From UMGS1994 sp944386155 (GTDB taxonomy: Bacteria; Bacillota; Clostridia; TANB77; CAG-508), in assembly GCA_963931085.1 (NCBI GenBank), contig OZ006973.1, positions 930,001 to 994,000 of the forward strand: 64,000 bases of DNA, given 5' to 3'. Below are positions 16,772 through 26,610 of the stretch, in pieces. The position numbers were made by a program, and so were the translations under genes. Every line of letters begins with the position of its first letter. The first letter of the stretch is position 1. Below the pieces are notes generated by a model, which did no database searches, was not told where the DNA came from, and saw nothing but the letters and a program-made list of their open reading frames with translations.

Positions 16772-18949
16772 TTATTTTTCAAATGTTCCACTAAAAGTAA
16801 CATTATGACCAGCACCCCAATAAGGTTCAGATTCCTCTATCACTATCTTTCCGTTAGAAACTTTAAATGTAATTTTATAGTCTTGAATATTATTTTGAGC
16901 TTTTGACTCTGAATATTCAAAAACTCCTTTTGATACTTCTTTTGCTGTACCTTGCAAAGTTCCCATATTAGGATATCCCGCAGGTAGCATATACTCACAA
17001 TATATATCAAAATCAAATTGTCCTTTTTTTGAATTCTTTATTTTAATATTCCCACTATTTCCTTTATTTCTATTATATGTTCCCTCTGATACAGTTGTTG
17101 TCCCTGAAAAAGAAGTATTATTTTGTTTAACTGGTTCTTCTTTATTCTCTTCTTTTTCTTCTTTTTTCTCATCTTCCTCAAGTTCTGGTTGAGTTGGAAT
17201 ATAAGTATCAATTATATAGTGAGTTATTGGACCTTTATCAAATTCAAGTTCAGTTACTTTAAATTCTTTAGAAATATTTACTACAACAGTTTGTGTACAA
17301 CTCCATTGTCCTCCACCGTGTGTAAATTCTCCAAGAATACATAATTCATTGTTTTCATTTACAAATAATTTTAATTTTTCAATATATGGTTTAATTTCTG
17401 CTTTCCACTCTTTTACATATTTTTCTCCATATTGAATCTCCCACATGTTCATTTTCTTTTCTTTATTTATCATATCCTCAAAATAATTTGTAACTGCATC
17501 TGTAGATTTTTCAATAACATTATTTTTATCAAATCCGTATTTTTCAAGTAATGCTTCAGAACTAATTTTTGAAGATGTGTTTAAATCTACATTATAAGTA
17601 TCTGCCCAAATGCTTTCATTTCCTCCCATCCATACAACTAAAGAAAGAATATTATTTTTTATTTCATATGAATAAGAAATTTCTTCAGTTTCTAAGCCAA
17701 CATAATTGTAATAATTACTTGAACTAATATTTTCAGGGAAACCATATTTCTTTTCTATTTCAGAATTCATTTTTTTAACATCATCTGAATCAATATTAAT
17801 TACAGGAAATTTATAAGAATAACCATTAACTGTTTTACTAACTTTAGAATATACGAAACCTTTTGTAGTATCTATTCTTTTTACTTTTGCTAAAACTTTA
17901 ATTAATTCTACTTCTTGTTTTATTTCATCTGTTATCATGTCCTCAGTTGGAATATATTTATCACTAGCTTCGTCTAATACATCCTTCTTTTCATCTTCTG
18001 ATGCGTTTTTATCAAAATCTACTTTTTGACTATAATTGTCTTTTATCTCAACACTATCAGTTCCTATAACTAATTTAACTTCTTCTGAATTATATTCTCC
18101 ATTTTCAATGTTCAAATTGTAATATTTAGTCTCGTCTTTATTTGTAGATACTGCATACCAAACATAATCATCTTTATTTCCATCATAGAAAAGTTTTAAA
18201 TCAAATTCATTATCTAAAGATACTCGTATTGTATCTACCTTATTTTCATCATTTATCTTATAAATATTTGCAACATATTCAGTAGCATTTTTTATACCAT
18301 AGATAATTAATTCTGGAATACTATCTTTATCTAAATCACATAATTGAATTTTTTGATTTTCCATATCTTCTAATTTATCAGTATCGTTTAAAACTTCAAG
18401 ATATAAATCTCCCCACTCTAAACTTACCTTATCTGATTCATTAGAATCTTCTTTATTACTTAAGTACCACCAAGCACCAAATCCTGCTCCTGCAAGTAAT
18501 AATATAATAATTATTAAAGCTATTATTTTTTTCTTGTTACTTTTCTTTTTAGTCTTTTCTTCTTTTTTTGTATCATCTATTTTATTAGATTTACTATTTT
18601 TATTTTCTTCATTATCTTTGTTATTTTTATTAACATTTTCTTTTACTTTATTATCTTTTATAGTATCTTTTTGTTTAGATTTTTTATTATTTTCCTCTTT
18701 AGTTTTATCATCTGCTTTTTTATCATTTTTATCATTAACTGTTTTTGTTTTAGTTTCTTTTTCTAGCTCAACTTTTTCATCTTTATCTTTATTTTCAGAT
18801 TCTTTTTTTAATTCTTCATTTCTAATTTTATTTTTTTCTTCTTCTAGCTTTTTTTCTTGTTCCTTTTTAAATTCTGCAATATTAATACCACACTTAGTAC
18901 AAAACTTCATATTATTCTGTAAATCTTCATTACAATTTGGACATTTCAT
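16772..18949 (-). CDS. zinc-ribbon, Lys-rich membrane protein with a large extracytoplasmic region
   Basis: 725 aa from the ATG at 18949, 8 bases after GGAGG; an ATG five codons earlier overlaps that site. The N-terminus is a zinc ribbon (CPNCNEDL...CTKCG, residues 3-22), followed by about 110 residues of Lys/Glu low complexity. One membrane helix follows (about 142-162), then an outside part of about 560 residues. The latter contains a stretch resembling DUF3298/RsiV-type domains (about 360-570) and a Pro/Glu linker. It ends in a beta-rich domain (about 615-725) starting near TTVSEGTYNRNKGNSG. A sensor or envelope role is inferred. It starts about 25 bases after argS and is probably co-transcribed with it. 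Confidence 0.7.
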   Translation of the reverse strand: MKCPNCNEDLQNNMKFCTKCGINIAEFKKEQEKKLEEEKNKIRNEELKKESENKDKDEKVELEKETKTKTVNDKNDKKADDKTKEENNKKSKQKDTIKDNKVKENVNKNNKDNEENKNSKSNKIDDTKKEEKTKKKSNKKKIIALIIIILLLAGAGFGAWWYLSNKEDSNESDKVSLEWGDLYLEVLNDTDKLEDMENQKIQLCDLDKDSIPELIIYGIKNATEYVANIYKINDENKVDTIRVSLDNEFDLKLFYDGNKDDYVWYAVSTNKDETKYYNLNIENGEYNSEEVKLVIGTDSVEIKDNYSQKVDFDKNASEDEKKDVLDEASDKYIPTEDMITDEIKQEVELIKVLAKVKRIDTTKGFVYSKVSKTVNGYSYKFPVINIDSDDVKKMNSEIEKKYGFPENISSSNYYNYVGLETEEISYSYEIKNNILSLVVWMGGNESIWADTYNVDLNTSSKISSEALLEKYGFDKNNVIEKSTDAVTNYFEDMINKEKKMNMWEIQYGEKYVKEWKAEIKPYIEKLKLFVNENNELCILGEFTHGGGQWSCTQTVVVNISKEFKVTELEFDKGPITHYIIDTYIPTQPELEEDEKKEEKEENKEEPVKQNNTSFSGTTTVSEGTYNRNKGNSGNIKIKNSKKGQFDFDIYCEYMLPAGYPNMGTLQGTAKEVSKGVFEYSESKAQNNIQDYKITFKVSNGKIVIEESEPYWGAGHNVTFSGTFEK

Positions 18950-18973
18950 AATTTTTTCCTCCATAACTATTTT

Positions 18974-20683
18974 TTACATTTTATCTGGCATTTCAATACC
19001 TAATAATTTAGAACCAGTTTTTAAAACTATTCCTGTAACATAGCTTAAATAAAGTCTTGCTTTAGTAATACCTTCATCATCTGTAATAATTTTATTTTCA
19101 TTATAAAAATTACTATAAGCCTTTGCTAAATCTAATAAGTACCTTGTTAAAATACATGTTTCATTTTTTTCAGAAACAGAAACTAGTACATCTGAAAAAT
19201 TATATAATAATTCTATAATATTTAAAGATGCTTTATCTGTTAAATTATTAATATCTATCTCAGAAAACTCAGGAACATTTCTTCCTGCTTTTTCTATAAC
19301 ACTCTTTGTTCTAACATAAATATATTGAATATATGGCCCTGTCTCTCCATTAAAATTAAGCATTATATCCCAATCAAATATTTGATCTTTAACTAAAGTA
19401 GTACATAAATTATTAAATATAACTGCTCCTATTCCTATTTTTTTAGCTTCTTCTTCCCTATTTTCCATATCTGGATTTTTTTCTTTAATAATTTTGTTAA
19501 CTCTATCTATAGCCTCATTTAGTAATTCATCAACTTTTACAACAGTACCTTCTCTTGTAGACATTTTTCCTGTTGAAAGTCTTGTCATACCGTATGAAAT
19601 ATGTTTTAAACCTTTAACACATTTTTCTGGAATATCTAAATATTTTGCTATTTCAAATATTTGTTTAAAATATTGGTTTTGCTCATATGCTACTACATAT
19701 AAACATTTATCAAAATCATAAGTTTTAGCTCTATACCTAATAGTTGCTAAATCTCTAGTAGCATAAATACTTGAACCATTTGCTTTTCTAATCATACAAA
19801 CGCCAAGTCCTTTATCTTCTAAATCTATTATTTTAGCACCTTCTGACTCTTGAACTATTCCTTTGTCCTCTAGTATTTTACAAACATCATCTACTTTATC
19901 TGCATAAAAAGCTTCTCCTGTAAACGAATCAAATTTTACTCCTAATAAATCATATATTCTTTGAAATTCTTTTAAACTTAAATCTTTAAATTTATTCCAA
20001 ATCTTTGTGCAATATTCGTCTCCTTCTTCTAGTTTTTTAAAATTGTCTCTACATATTTCTAATACATTCTCATCTTCTTTACACAAATTATTTATTCTAA
20101 CATAAATATCCATTAATTTGTCTATTGGATTATCATTTAAATCATATTCATTTCCCCATCTTTTATAACCCTCAATCATCTTACCAAACTGAGTTCCATA
20201 ATCGCCTAAATGGTTTATTCCTGTTACATTATATCCTAAAAATTTATATATATTATATAAGGCAGATCCAATAACAGTAGTTCTTAAATGTCCTATATGA
20301 AATGGTTTTGCAATATTTGGAGAAGAATATTCAACAATGATATTTTTACCATTACCGATATTAGATGAACCAAAATTTTCTTTTTTCTCATCTAGTTCTT
20401 TTAATACTTCATTTATTAAAATCTTTTTATTTACAAAGAAATTTAAATATCCACCTTGAACATCAACTTTTTCAATTAAATCTCCAGATAAATCAATATT
20501 ATCTTTAATTTCATTTGCAATTATCATTGGAGACTTTCTTAAAGATTTCGCAAGTGAAAAACACGGAAATGCATAATCTCCCATATCTTTATTGGGAGGA
20601 TTTTCTATAAGATTTTTAATATCATCTTCAATGCTTATTGCTTTTTTTATTTTATCTGCTATTTCATCTTTAAAATTAATCAT
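18974..20683 (-). CDS. argS: arginyl-tRNA synthetase
   Basis: 569 aa, class I enzyme charging tRNA-Arg. The N-terminal Add1 domain (residues 1-90) is followed by the HIGH box in NIAKPFHIGHLRTT (about 120-133) and the KMSTREG loop (about 371-377). A helical anticodon-binding domain ends in GIEMPDKM. Full length. It matters for the recoding question below: the sequence shows an ordinary ArgRS, so loss of CGG reading, if real, would lie in the tRNA set. Upstream of the zinc-ribbon membrane protein gene in one transcript. Confidence 0.95.
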   Translation of the reverse strand: MINFKDEIADKIKKAISIEDDIKNLIENPPNKDMGDYAFPCFSLAKSLRKSPMIIANEIKDNIDLSGDLIEKVDVQGGYLNFFVNKKILINEVLKELDEKKENFGSSNIGNGKNIIVEYSSPNIAKPFHIGHLRTTVIGSALYNIYKFLGYNVTGINHLGDYGTQFGKMIEGYKRWGNEYDLNDNPIDKLMDIYVRINNLCKEDENVLEICRDNFKKLEEGDEYCTKIWNKFKDLSLKEFQRIYDLLGVKFDSFTGEAFYADKVDDVCKILEDKGIVQESEGAKIIDLEDKGLGVCMIRKANGSSIYATRDLATIRYRAKTYDFDKCLYVVAYEQNQYFKQIFEIAKYLDIPEKCVKGLKHISYGMTRLSTGKMSTREGTVVKVDELLNEAIDRVNKIIKEKNPDMENREEEAKKIGIGAVIFNNLCTTLVKDQIFDWDIMLNFNGETGPYIQYIYVRTKSVIEKAGRNVPEFSEIDINNLTDKASLNIIELLYNFSDVLVSVSEKNETCILTRYLLDLAKAYSNFYNENKIITDDEGITKARLYLSYVTGIVLKTGSKLLGIEMPDKM

Positions 20684-20759
20684 TTATATCCCCTCTATCT
20701 TAATTTTTTACGAAATAATTATACTAAAAAATAACTTTATATGCAATAAAATAATAAAT

Positions 20760-20785
20760 AAAAGTCCCCATTTCTAGAGACTTTT
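20760..20785 (-). terminator. possible weak terminator downstream of pfkA promoter-distal side
   Basis: A 7-bp stem AAAAGTC/GACTTTT (20760-20766 with 20779-20785) with a 12-base loop, followed by TATTTATTATTTTATT on the minus strand. It lies between pfkA (stop 20831) and argS (start 20683), so it would end the pfkA transcript. Confidence 0.5.
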
Positions 20786-20830
20786 AATAATCTTTATAAA
20801 AAAACTATTTAAAAATATAATAAAAAATAA

Positions 20831-21970
20831 TTAATCGCCAAAACAAATACCAATACTTCTTGCAACTTTTAGATTTTCATCATCTGGAGTTACTTTTCTA
20901 ATATTAGTTTCAGCTGTACTACCAGATGCAGCTCCAATCTTTTTATTTCTTCCTACTACATCTTCTAGAGTTGCATAAGAAAGTTTGCCATTATTGTATG
21001 TTACAAGAACATTAAAAGTACCATTTAGAGCAAGTTCCATAGCTTTTGAACCAAATTTTGTAGATAAAACTCTATCATATGGAATTGGTGATCCACCTCT
21101 TTGTACATATCCAAGAGTAGTATTTCTAGTTGCAATACCAGTTCTTTCTTCAATTTCTTTAGCAACTATATCTCCTATACCTCCAAGTCTAATATTATCT
21201 ACTCCTTGTCCATCATTTAATTTTCTTTTTACTACTATATCTCCATTTAATGGTTTAGCACCTTCAGAAACAACAACAATGCTAAATCCTTTTCCCATAT
21301 CCTGTCTTTCTTTTATTTTATCTATTACTTTATCCATATCATATGGTATTTCTGGAATTAAACAAACGTCAGCACCACCTGCAATAGCAGATTCTAAAGC
21401 TATCCATCCTGCATATCTACCCATAACTTCTAAAACCATAATTCTATGATGAGATGCAGCTGTTGTGTGTAATCTATCTAAAGCATCTGTTGCAACTTCT
21501 ACTGCTGTATTAAAACCAAATGTAACATCAGTATGAGCAACATCATTATCTATAGTCTTTGGAACGCCAATAACATGTACTCCTTTTAAAGATAGGTCTC
21601 TAGCAGATTTTTGAGTACCATCTCCCCCCAAAGTAAATAAACAATCAATTCCTAAATTTCTTAAATTTTCAACACAATTATCAGACAAATCTTTATAAAC
21701 TACTTGTCCATCAGCTTCTTTTACTGGTAAATTAAATACATTTGTACTATTTGAAGCTCCTATAATTGTTCCACCTCTGTGTAATAAACCTGCTGCATTA
21801 GTATTAGAATCAAGTTTTACATAGTTATTTTCTAATAGTCCTTTATAACCTTCAATAAAACCATAACATTCTACATTGTTTCTTTCAGCTACTTTAACTA
21901 TAGCTCTAATTACTGCATTAAGTCCCGGAGCATCTCCTCCATTTGTTAAAATTGCAACTTTTTTAATCAT
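20831..21970 (-). CDS. pfkA: 6-phosphofructokinase
   Basis: 379 aa from the ATG at 21970 with GGAGG 7 bases upstream; a longer open frame to 22042 has no site. It phosphorylates fructose 6-phosphate in glycolysis. Motifs: NGGDAPGLNAVIRA (N-terminal phosphate loop), LGGDGTQKSA, PKTIDND (catalytic Asp), and MGRYAGWIALESA. Gly (not Asp) after GGD points to ATP rather than pyrophosphate as donor, by family rule. About 60 residues longer than the classical bacterial 320-aa enzyme, as in the longer clostridial group. Follows the 211-aa membrane protein gene by 34 bases. Confidence 0.92.
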   Translation of the reverse strand: MIKKVAILTNGGDAPGLNAVIRAIVKVAERNNVECYGFIEGYKGLLENNYVKLDSNTNAAGLLHRGGTIIGASNSTNVFNLPVKEADGQVVYKDLSDNCVENLRNLGIDCLFTLGGDGTQKSARDLSLKGVHVIGVPKTIDNDVAHTDVTFGFNTAVEVATDALDRLHTTAASHHRIMVLEVMGRYAGWIALESAIAGGADVCLIPEIPYDMDKVIDKIKERQDMGKGFSIVVVSEGAKPLNGDIVVKRKLNDGQGVDNIRLGGIGDIVAKEIEERTGIATRNTTLGYVQRGGSPIPYDRVLSTKFGSKAMELALNGTFNVLVTYNNGKLSYATLEDVVGRNKKIGAASGSTAETNIRKVTPDDENLKVARSIGICFGD

Positions 21971-22004
21971 AAATATACCTCCGCATTTTAAATTATTCTT
22001 TAGT

Positions 22005-22640
22005 TTATTTATTTTTTGTATTAAAAACTTCATCTGCATCAACTGTTCCCATTACATTTTTGCAATCTTCACTGTCAGTGCTTATTTCTTTTTTATATTT
22101 AAAATATTTATATATATAATAAATAATAACTATTGGTAAAGCTATTGATCCAAATACTGCTACATAAGCTGAGAATGGCCAAATAACAATAATTGCAACT
22201 ACATTTAGTATAATCCTTAAAACTTTATTTAATCCTTTTAAATACTTATGCTCTATTTTACTTAGTAATATTACTATAAGCATATATCCATTAAATAAGC
22301 TTAAACATGACATTGTAAAAGGTCCTATGATTTCAGCTGATTTATCTTGTTCAATTAAATTATAAACTTCTCCACTTTTCAATGTTTCGAAAAGTTCAAT
22401 AGCATCTTCTTTTGTAAATTTTTCTTCTTCAGCTAAACCATTATTTAATTCGTCTAAAACTTCTTTACTTGTTTCATCTCCACTATTTACAATCTTTTCA
22501 TAAGTTTCGTCAATCGCTTCTTTTTGCTGAATTAAAGCTAAATACATAAAATAAGAAATTACTAAACTAATAATAGCAGCAACTCCCAAAATAATTAAAT
22601 AAATTTTATATTTTTTTGATTTATCTACTATATCTTCCAT
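22005..22640 (-). CDS. multi-pass membrane protein, unknown
   Basis: 211 aa. One helix at about 13-33, an acidic extracytoplasmic segment (about 36-100) with EELFETLKSGEVYNLI-type helices, two or three more helices (about 103-185), and a charged C-terminal tail. No family recognised. It precedes pfkA by 34 bases on the same strand and may share a transcript. The ribosome site is AAGGAGA. Confidence 0.6.
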   Translation of the reverse strand: MEDIVDKSKKYKIYLIILGVAAIISLVISYFMYLALIQQKEAIDETYEKIVNSGDETSKEVLDELNNGLAEEEKFTKEDAIELFETLKSGEVYNLIEQDKSAEIIGPFTMSCLSLFNGYMLIVILLSKIEHKYLKGLNKVLRIILNVVAIIVIWPFSAYVAVFGSIALPIVIIYYIYKYFKYKKEISTDSEDCKNVMGTVDADEVFNTKNK

Positions 22641-22788
22641 ATAATTTCTCCTTTTTTTATTCTATACACATTAAGGATTATATTATATCTATTTTTTAAA
22701 TGCAATAAGTATAATTAATAATATTTTTGAATCATTAATTATTTTTGTAATTTAATTAATTTAAGTCAAAATAACTTACTAAGAATAT

Positions 22789-23485
22789 TTAATTTTCTCT
22801 TGAAGAAATACTTATATCATTTATATCTATCATAAGTTGATTTATAATTATATTTTGTATTTGTGCTATTTCTTCTTTTTTTAATTTATCAGATTTTACT
22901 ATAACAGTTGCTTTTGCATCATTTATAAAAATAACAACATCTTCAAAACCTTTTACTTTAATTAAATTCTCTGCAATTAATATTCCACTTTTAATATTTG
23001 TTATTTCAGTAATTTCATTTTCAGCAATTACTTTTTGCTCGTTTGTTATACTATCATTTGATAATATGTTTTCATAAACCTCTAAAGTTTCAGAATACAT
23101 TTTATCTCTTTCTAATCGTGATTCTTCAAAATAATCATTTTCATTTATATTATTACTTCTATTGCTATCTGTATCTTTTGTATTATCATTTATATTATTT
23201 TTCTCACTGTTACTACTAGTATTCTTAGTATTTTCACTATTTTCTTTATTTAAATTTTCATTTGTATTAACATTATTTATGTCGTTTTTTTCGTCTAAAG
23301 TATATGTATTTTGAGTACTAACTAGTTCAACATCTCCAAAAGATTCAGAATAATTTTCAATATCTGCAATTTGATTTGAAACATCTACACCTATATAATT
23401 ATATCCTAAATAACCGCACAACTACTAAAATAAAAGAAACTAAAAAATATATAATTTGTTTTTTATTTAATAGTTTTATTTTCAT
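22789..23485 (-). CDS. spoIIIAH: stage III sporulation protein AH, read through a +1 frameshift at CGG-T
   Basis: From the ATG at 23485 (GGAGG 5 bases upstream) the zero frame runs 24 codons to CGG and stops four codons later. Skipping the C at 23416 gives one 231-aa protein. It has the classic SpoIIIAH N-terminal helix (IIYFLVSFILVVVGYLGYNY), an Asn/Ser/Asp-rich linker and the C-terminal ring-forming domain (about 120-231). That domain contains KVIAENEITEI and ENLIKVKGFEDVVIFIND. It is the mother-cell partner of SpoIIQ in the engulfment channel. It follows spoIIIAG in the operon. The alternative is a decayed gene or a sequence error; the protein downstream of the shift is well conserved for the family, which argues against decay. 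Confidence 0.85.
23413..23416 (-). other. CGGT +1 frameshift site in spoIIIAH
   Basis: Minus strand zero frame GTA GTT GTG CGG TTA TTT AGG ATA TAA; skipping the C (plus-strand g at 23416) gives GTG GGT TAT TTA GGA. The site is codon 24, inside the membrane helix. Confidence 0.85.
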
Positions 23486-23511
23486 GATAACCTCCTCATA
23501 AAAAAACTTAA

Positions 23512-24330
23512 TTACTTATTATTTTTCATTTCAAAAACTTGTATCTTATGTACTTTAAGTCCAGTAGCCGCTTCTACTGCACTAATCACATTATTTTTGA
23601 CATTAATATCATTAGCACCTTCACAAATTACTATGGCACCTTCTATTTTAGGCATAATAATTCTTTCTGTAATTGGCTCAGATGATTCATCAGTAACTAC
23701 TTCTTTTGAACTGTCATAACTTTCTATTACTCTTGTTCCTCCTTCTGTATCTTCTTCACTTGTTTTACTCTCACTTGAATTTTCGTTATATACTGGAACT
23801 AATTTACTAGTTTCAGAATAGGTAATTAATACATCAACTTCACCTACACCATTTATTTTTTTTAATATATTAATTAATTCACTTTTCAAATCATCTTTAT
23901 AGCTTGCTGTTTCCTGTTCTTGCAAGACATCGTTACTATATACAAGTTCAGCATTATTATAATTACTAGATTGTTTTTCACTTTTATCCCCTGAGAAAAT
24001 ATATTTTACTAAAACTAAAGTAACAACTAGAATAATAATAAAAAAAGTAAGATTTTCTATTGTTCTATTTTTAAATAATTTACTAGTTTTTCCATTCTTA
24101 TTTATGCTATTTATATTATTATTGTAGTCATTGCTATTGCTACTATTATTGTTATTATTGCTATTATTGCTATTATTACTATTATTATAAGACTTGATTT
24201 CTTTATTTATAATTTCGTTATGTTCATTTTTTGATTCTAATTTTTTAATTTCTTCATTTTTGTTAAAAAAATTATTTTTTATTGATGAATTTATTTTATT
24301 TAAAAAATTATTTAAAAAACTTTTTTTCAT
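23512..24330 (-). CDS. spoIIIAG: stage III sporulation protein AG
   Basis: 272 aa. An Asn/Ser low-complexity stretch (about 45-75) is followed by one membrane helix (about 92-112). The SpoIIIAG/YscJ-FliF-like ring domain occupies about 145-272, including ELINILKKINGVGEVDVLIT and EGAIVICEGAND. It forms the large ring of the mother-cell-to-forespore channel. Placed after spoIIIAF with 1 base between them, and followed by spoIIIAH. The polar N-terminus before the helix is longer than in Bacillus, largely through the Asn run. Confidence 0.93.
   Translation of the reverse strand: MKKSFLNNFLNKINSSIKNNFFNKNEEIKKLESKNEHNEIINKEIKSYNNSNNSNNSNNNNNSSNSNDYNNNINSINKNGKTSKLFKNRTIENLTFFIIILVVTLVLVKYIFSGDKSEKQSSNYNNAELVYSNDVLQEQETASYKDDLKSELINILKKINGVGEVDVLITYSETSKLVPVYNENSSESKTSEEDTEGGTRVIESYDSSKEVVTDESSEPITERIIMPKIEGAIVICEGANDINVKNNVISAVEAATGLKVHKIQVFEMKNNK
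24118..24190. repeat. ATT/GCT microsatellite coding the Asn/Ser run of spoIIIAG
   Basis: Plus-strand trinucleotide units (ATT, GCT, ACT) repeat through about 70 bases and encode poly-Asn with Ser on the minus strand. Such tracts expand and contract easily. Seen directly; no function claimed. Confidence 0.7.
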
Positions 24331-24331
24331 A

Positions 24332-24958
24332 TTAATCCCTCACTAGAATAATATTTTCTTTATCTATATTAAATGTTTCTGATAGATAATTTAAAATATT
24401 TTTTTCAACATTATTAATATTATCTTCAGAATTGATCTCATTTTCGTCTTTAAAGGTATTTTTATCATTTCCCTTATTATTATCACTTATTTTTATTTTT
24501 TCAATTTCAACGCTATTTATGCTTGTTAAATTTGAATCCCTATTTTCATTTAAATCTGAAATATTAATACTTAAATTTATAATTTCGTTTTTAGTATTAT
24601 CAACTTCAATTTCTTCTACTTTTCCATTATATCCTTTAGCTTCTAAAGAACTTTCTATTGTAGATATTAAATTTGATTTATAAGTACTGTCAAAAGTTCC
24701 ATTTATAATATCTACACTATTTTGTGATAAAATATAATTTTCAGAGCTATCAATATTTATATCCTCTTTAAATAGTTTAATTAAATCATCGCCTTTTTTA
24801 GATATAATTGGACTCAATATAATATATATAATAAAAATTCCAAATATAACTTTTATATATTTTCTATTATTACTTTCCGGCAAAATCATCTCAATTATTA
24901 CAACTATTATTAAAGCTGTTATTATTTGTTCTGCCCATACTAGTAAAAAATTAATCAT
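24332..24958 (-). CDS. spoIIIAF: stage III sporulation protein AF
   Basis: 208 aa. Two N-terminal membrane helices (about 7-25 and 32-52), with the family pattern WAEQIITALIIVVIIEMILP then YIKVIFGIFIIYIIL. A soluble C-terminal domain ends in NILNYLSETFNIDKENIILV. It is a component of the spoIIIA complex. Neighbours are spoIIIAE upstream and spoIIIAG downstream in the standard order. The middle carries an Asp/Asn-rich insertion (about 148-185), typical of the AT-driven low complexity in this genome. Confidence 0.9.
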   Translation of the reverse strand: MINFLLVWAEQIITALIIVVIIEMILPESNNRKYIKVIFGIFIIYIILSPIISKKGDDLIKLFKEDINIDSSENYILSQNSVDIINGTFDSTYKSNLISTIESSLEAKGYNGKVEEIEVDNTKNEIINLSINISDLNENRDSNLTSINSVEIEKIKISDNNKGNDKNTFKDENEINSEDNINNVEKNILNYLSETFNIDKENIILVRD

Positions 24959-25020
24959 TAAATAATTTTCTCCTTATAATTAATTTGCTTTTTTTATATT
25001 TTTTATATTTATAATGAGTA

Positions 25021-26188
25021 TTAAACGACTAAAGTAACTTTAATTATTATTGTTGCCCCAATAATTAACATAGTCATAACCGAAAAAAGCATTGCAAGTA
25101 GTATTTTAAATGTATCTCCCATTTGAGTAATTATTTTTGTAATTTTTTCATCTGCGATTATCTCACAAAAAATTCCGACTATATAATAACCGAATCATAT
25201 ATATAAAGATTTTTATAAGAGGCATTAAACAAATTCCAATTATTACAATAATTCCAATTATTCCAACTGAATTTTTAATCAAAGATGCACATGATAAAAG
25301 AGTTTCTGTTGTATCACTTAAAACTTTTCCTACTACCGGAACTGCAGTAGATACTATGTTTTTTGTTGCTTTAATCGTAACTTCATCTACGTTTTTTGTT
25401 ATAAATGACTTAACAGAAAGTATTGCAGAAAAAATAGTAAGAGAAAATCCTAGAATCCATATAGTAGAAGATTTTAAAAATTTAGATAATTTTTCTATAT
25501 TTATTTCTTTAGATATATTTGAAATAATTGAAAAAACATTACTTAATAATAAAATAGGAATTAAGAAATTTGTAATTAGTTTTCCTATAAAAGTAACTGT
25601 AAATAAAATAATTGGCTCTATAGTAGATACAGTTGTAACATTTCCAGTAGAAATAAGTAACGTCATAAGTATTGGGATTAATACATATGTATAATCTACT
25701 AATTTTGAAATTGTATCTTTTATATAAATCACCATTTCAGAATAAGTATTCATTATCAAAATAACTATAACTATGTATTGAACAAAATATGCTATTTTTC
25801 CAACCGATTCATTTCCTAAATTTTCACATATTGCTTTAAAAATACTATGAATAATTACAACAATAAAAATTGTAATGATCGTTTTAAAAATAATCTTACA
25901 TTCGTTACTAAAGAATCTAAAAACCCCTGGAAAAATATTATTTATACTTGTATTTCCTGTAACTAGATTATTAAATATATCTGTATAATTTAAATCTTTA
26001 AAAATTTCACTAGTATTTTCTTCTGACGCACTTAAAAAACTTTCAATATTCAGCATATCGGCTTGTTTTTCTATAACTTCACTCGTCGCATACAAATTGA
26101 TATTATTAGTAAAGAAAAGAAATAAATTAATATAAATAAAAAATATAATTATCTTTTTTAAACTTCTAAAATATATAACATTATTCAC
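25021..26188 (-). CDS. spoIIIAE: stage III sporulation protein AE, read through a +1 frameshift at CGG-T
   Basis: About 388 aa from the GTG at 26188 (7 bases after AAGGTG), matching the roughly 400 aa of the Bacillus protein. A signal-like helix (about 11-31) is followed by seven or more membrane helices. The zero frame breaks in the last helices: CGG at 25190-25192, then stop eight codons later. Skipping the C at 25192 lets translation run on through GYYIVGIFCEIIADEKI and KIITQMGDTFKILLAMLFSV to a TAA at 25021. This is the usual SpoIIIAE C-terminus. Without the shift the protein would lose its last 55 residues. It is the polytopic core of the spoIIIA complex. Confidence 0.85.
25189..25192 (-). 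other. CGGT +1 frameshift site in spoIIIAE
   Basis: Minus strand zero frame ATG ATT CGG TTA TTA; skipping the C (plus-strand g at 25192) gives ATG ATT GGT TAT TAT ATA GTC GGA. The zero frame stops at TGA nine codons on. Confidence 0.82.
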
Positions 26189-26200
26189 GAAACACACCTT

Positions 26201-26584
26201 TTACATTATTTTAGTTATAGTTTCTAATAATTTGCTAATAATAGGCACAGAAATACTTATAATTAGAACTTTTCCTCCTAAATCTATTTTAGATGCTATC
26301 GCATTTTCCCCAGCATCTTTACAAATATTAATTGCATATTCAGTAAGTATTGCAATTCCAGTAATTTTTAAAAGTAATAAAATAAAATAAGAATTACTAC
26401 CAGATTTATCTGCTAAGTTTGTTAAAAGATTAATTATATTATTAAGTTCGTCAAAACACATAAATATAATTATTGCACCAGCAATTATTGAAATATAAAT
26501 TACATATTCTCTTCTATATTCTTTTAAAATAACTGATATAATTAATCCAATAAATCCAACTCCAATTATTTTAAAAATATCCAT
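26201..26584 (-). CDS. spoIIIAD: stage III sporulation protein AD
   Basis: 127 aa from the ATG at 26584, 6 bases after GGAG; an in-frame TTG upstream overlaps that site. Four predicted membrane helices, with LLKITGIAILTEYAINICKD and AIASKIDLGGKVLIISISVP typical of the family. It is a membrane component of the spoIIIA complex. 26 bases after spoIIIAC, 12 before spoIIIAE. Confidence 0.92.
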   Translation of the reverse strand: MDIFKIIGVGFIGLIISVILKEYRREYVIYISIIAGAIIIFMCFDELNNIINLLTNLADKSGSNSYFILLLLKITGIAILTEYAINICKDAGENAIASKIDLGGKVLIISISVPIISKLLETITKIM

Positions 26585-26610
26585 TTCATACTCCAAAACT
26601 AAAATTAATA

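Noticed and set aside
18534..19043. Plus-strand open frame rich in Ser/Phe/Leu
   Set aside because: It is the antisense of the Lys-rich segment of the zinc-ribbon membrane protein, with no ribosome site.
20985..21449. Plus-strand open frame inside pfkA
   Set aside because: Antisense shadow of a conserved gene, no ribosome site or family signal.
24118..24190. CRISPR-like repeat
   Set aside because: Units are trinucleotides coding an Asn/Ser run within spoIIIAG; there are no spacers. No CRISPR array is seen in the window.
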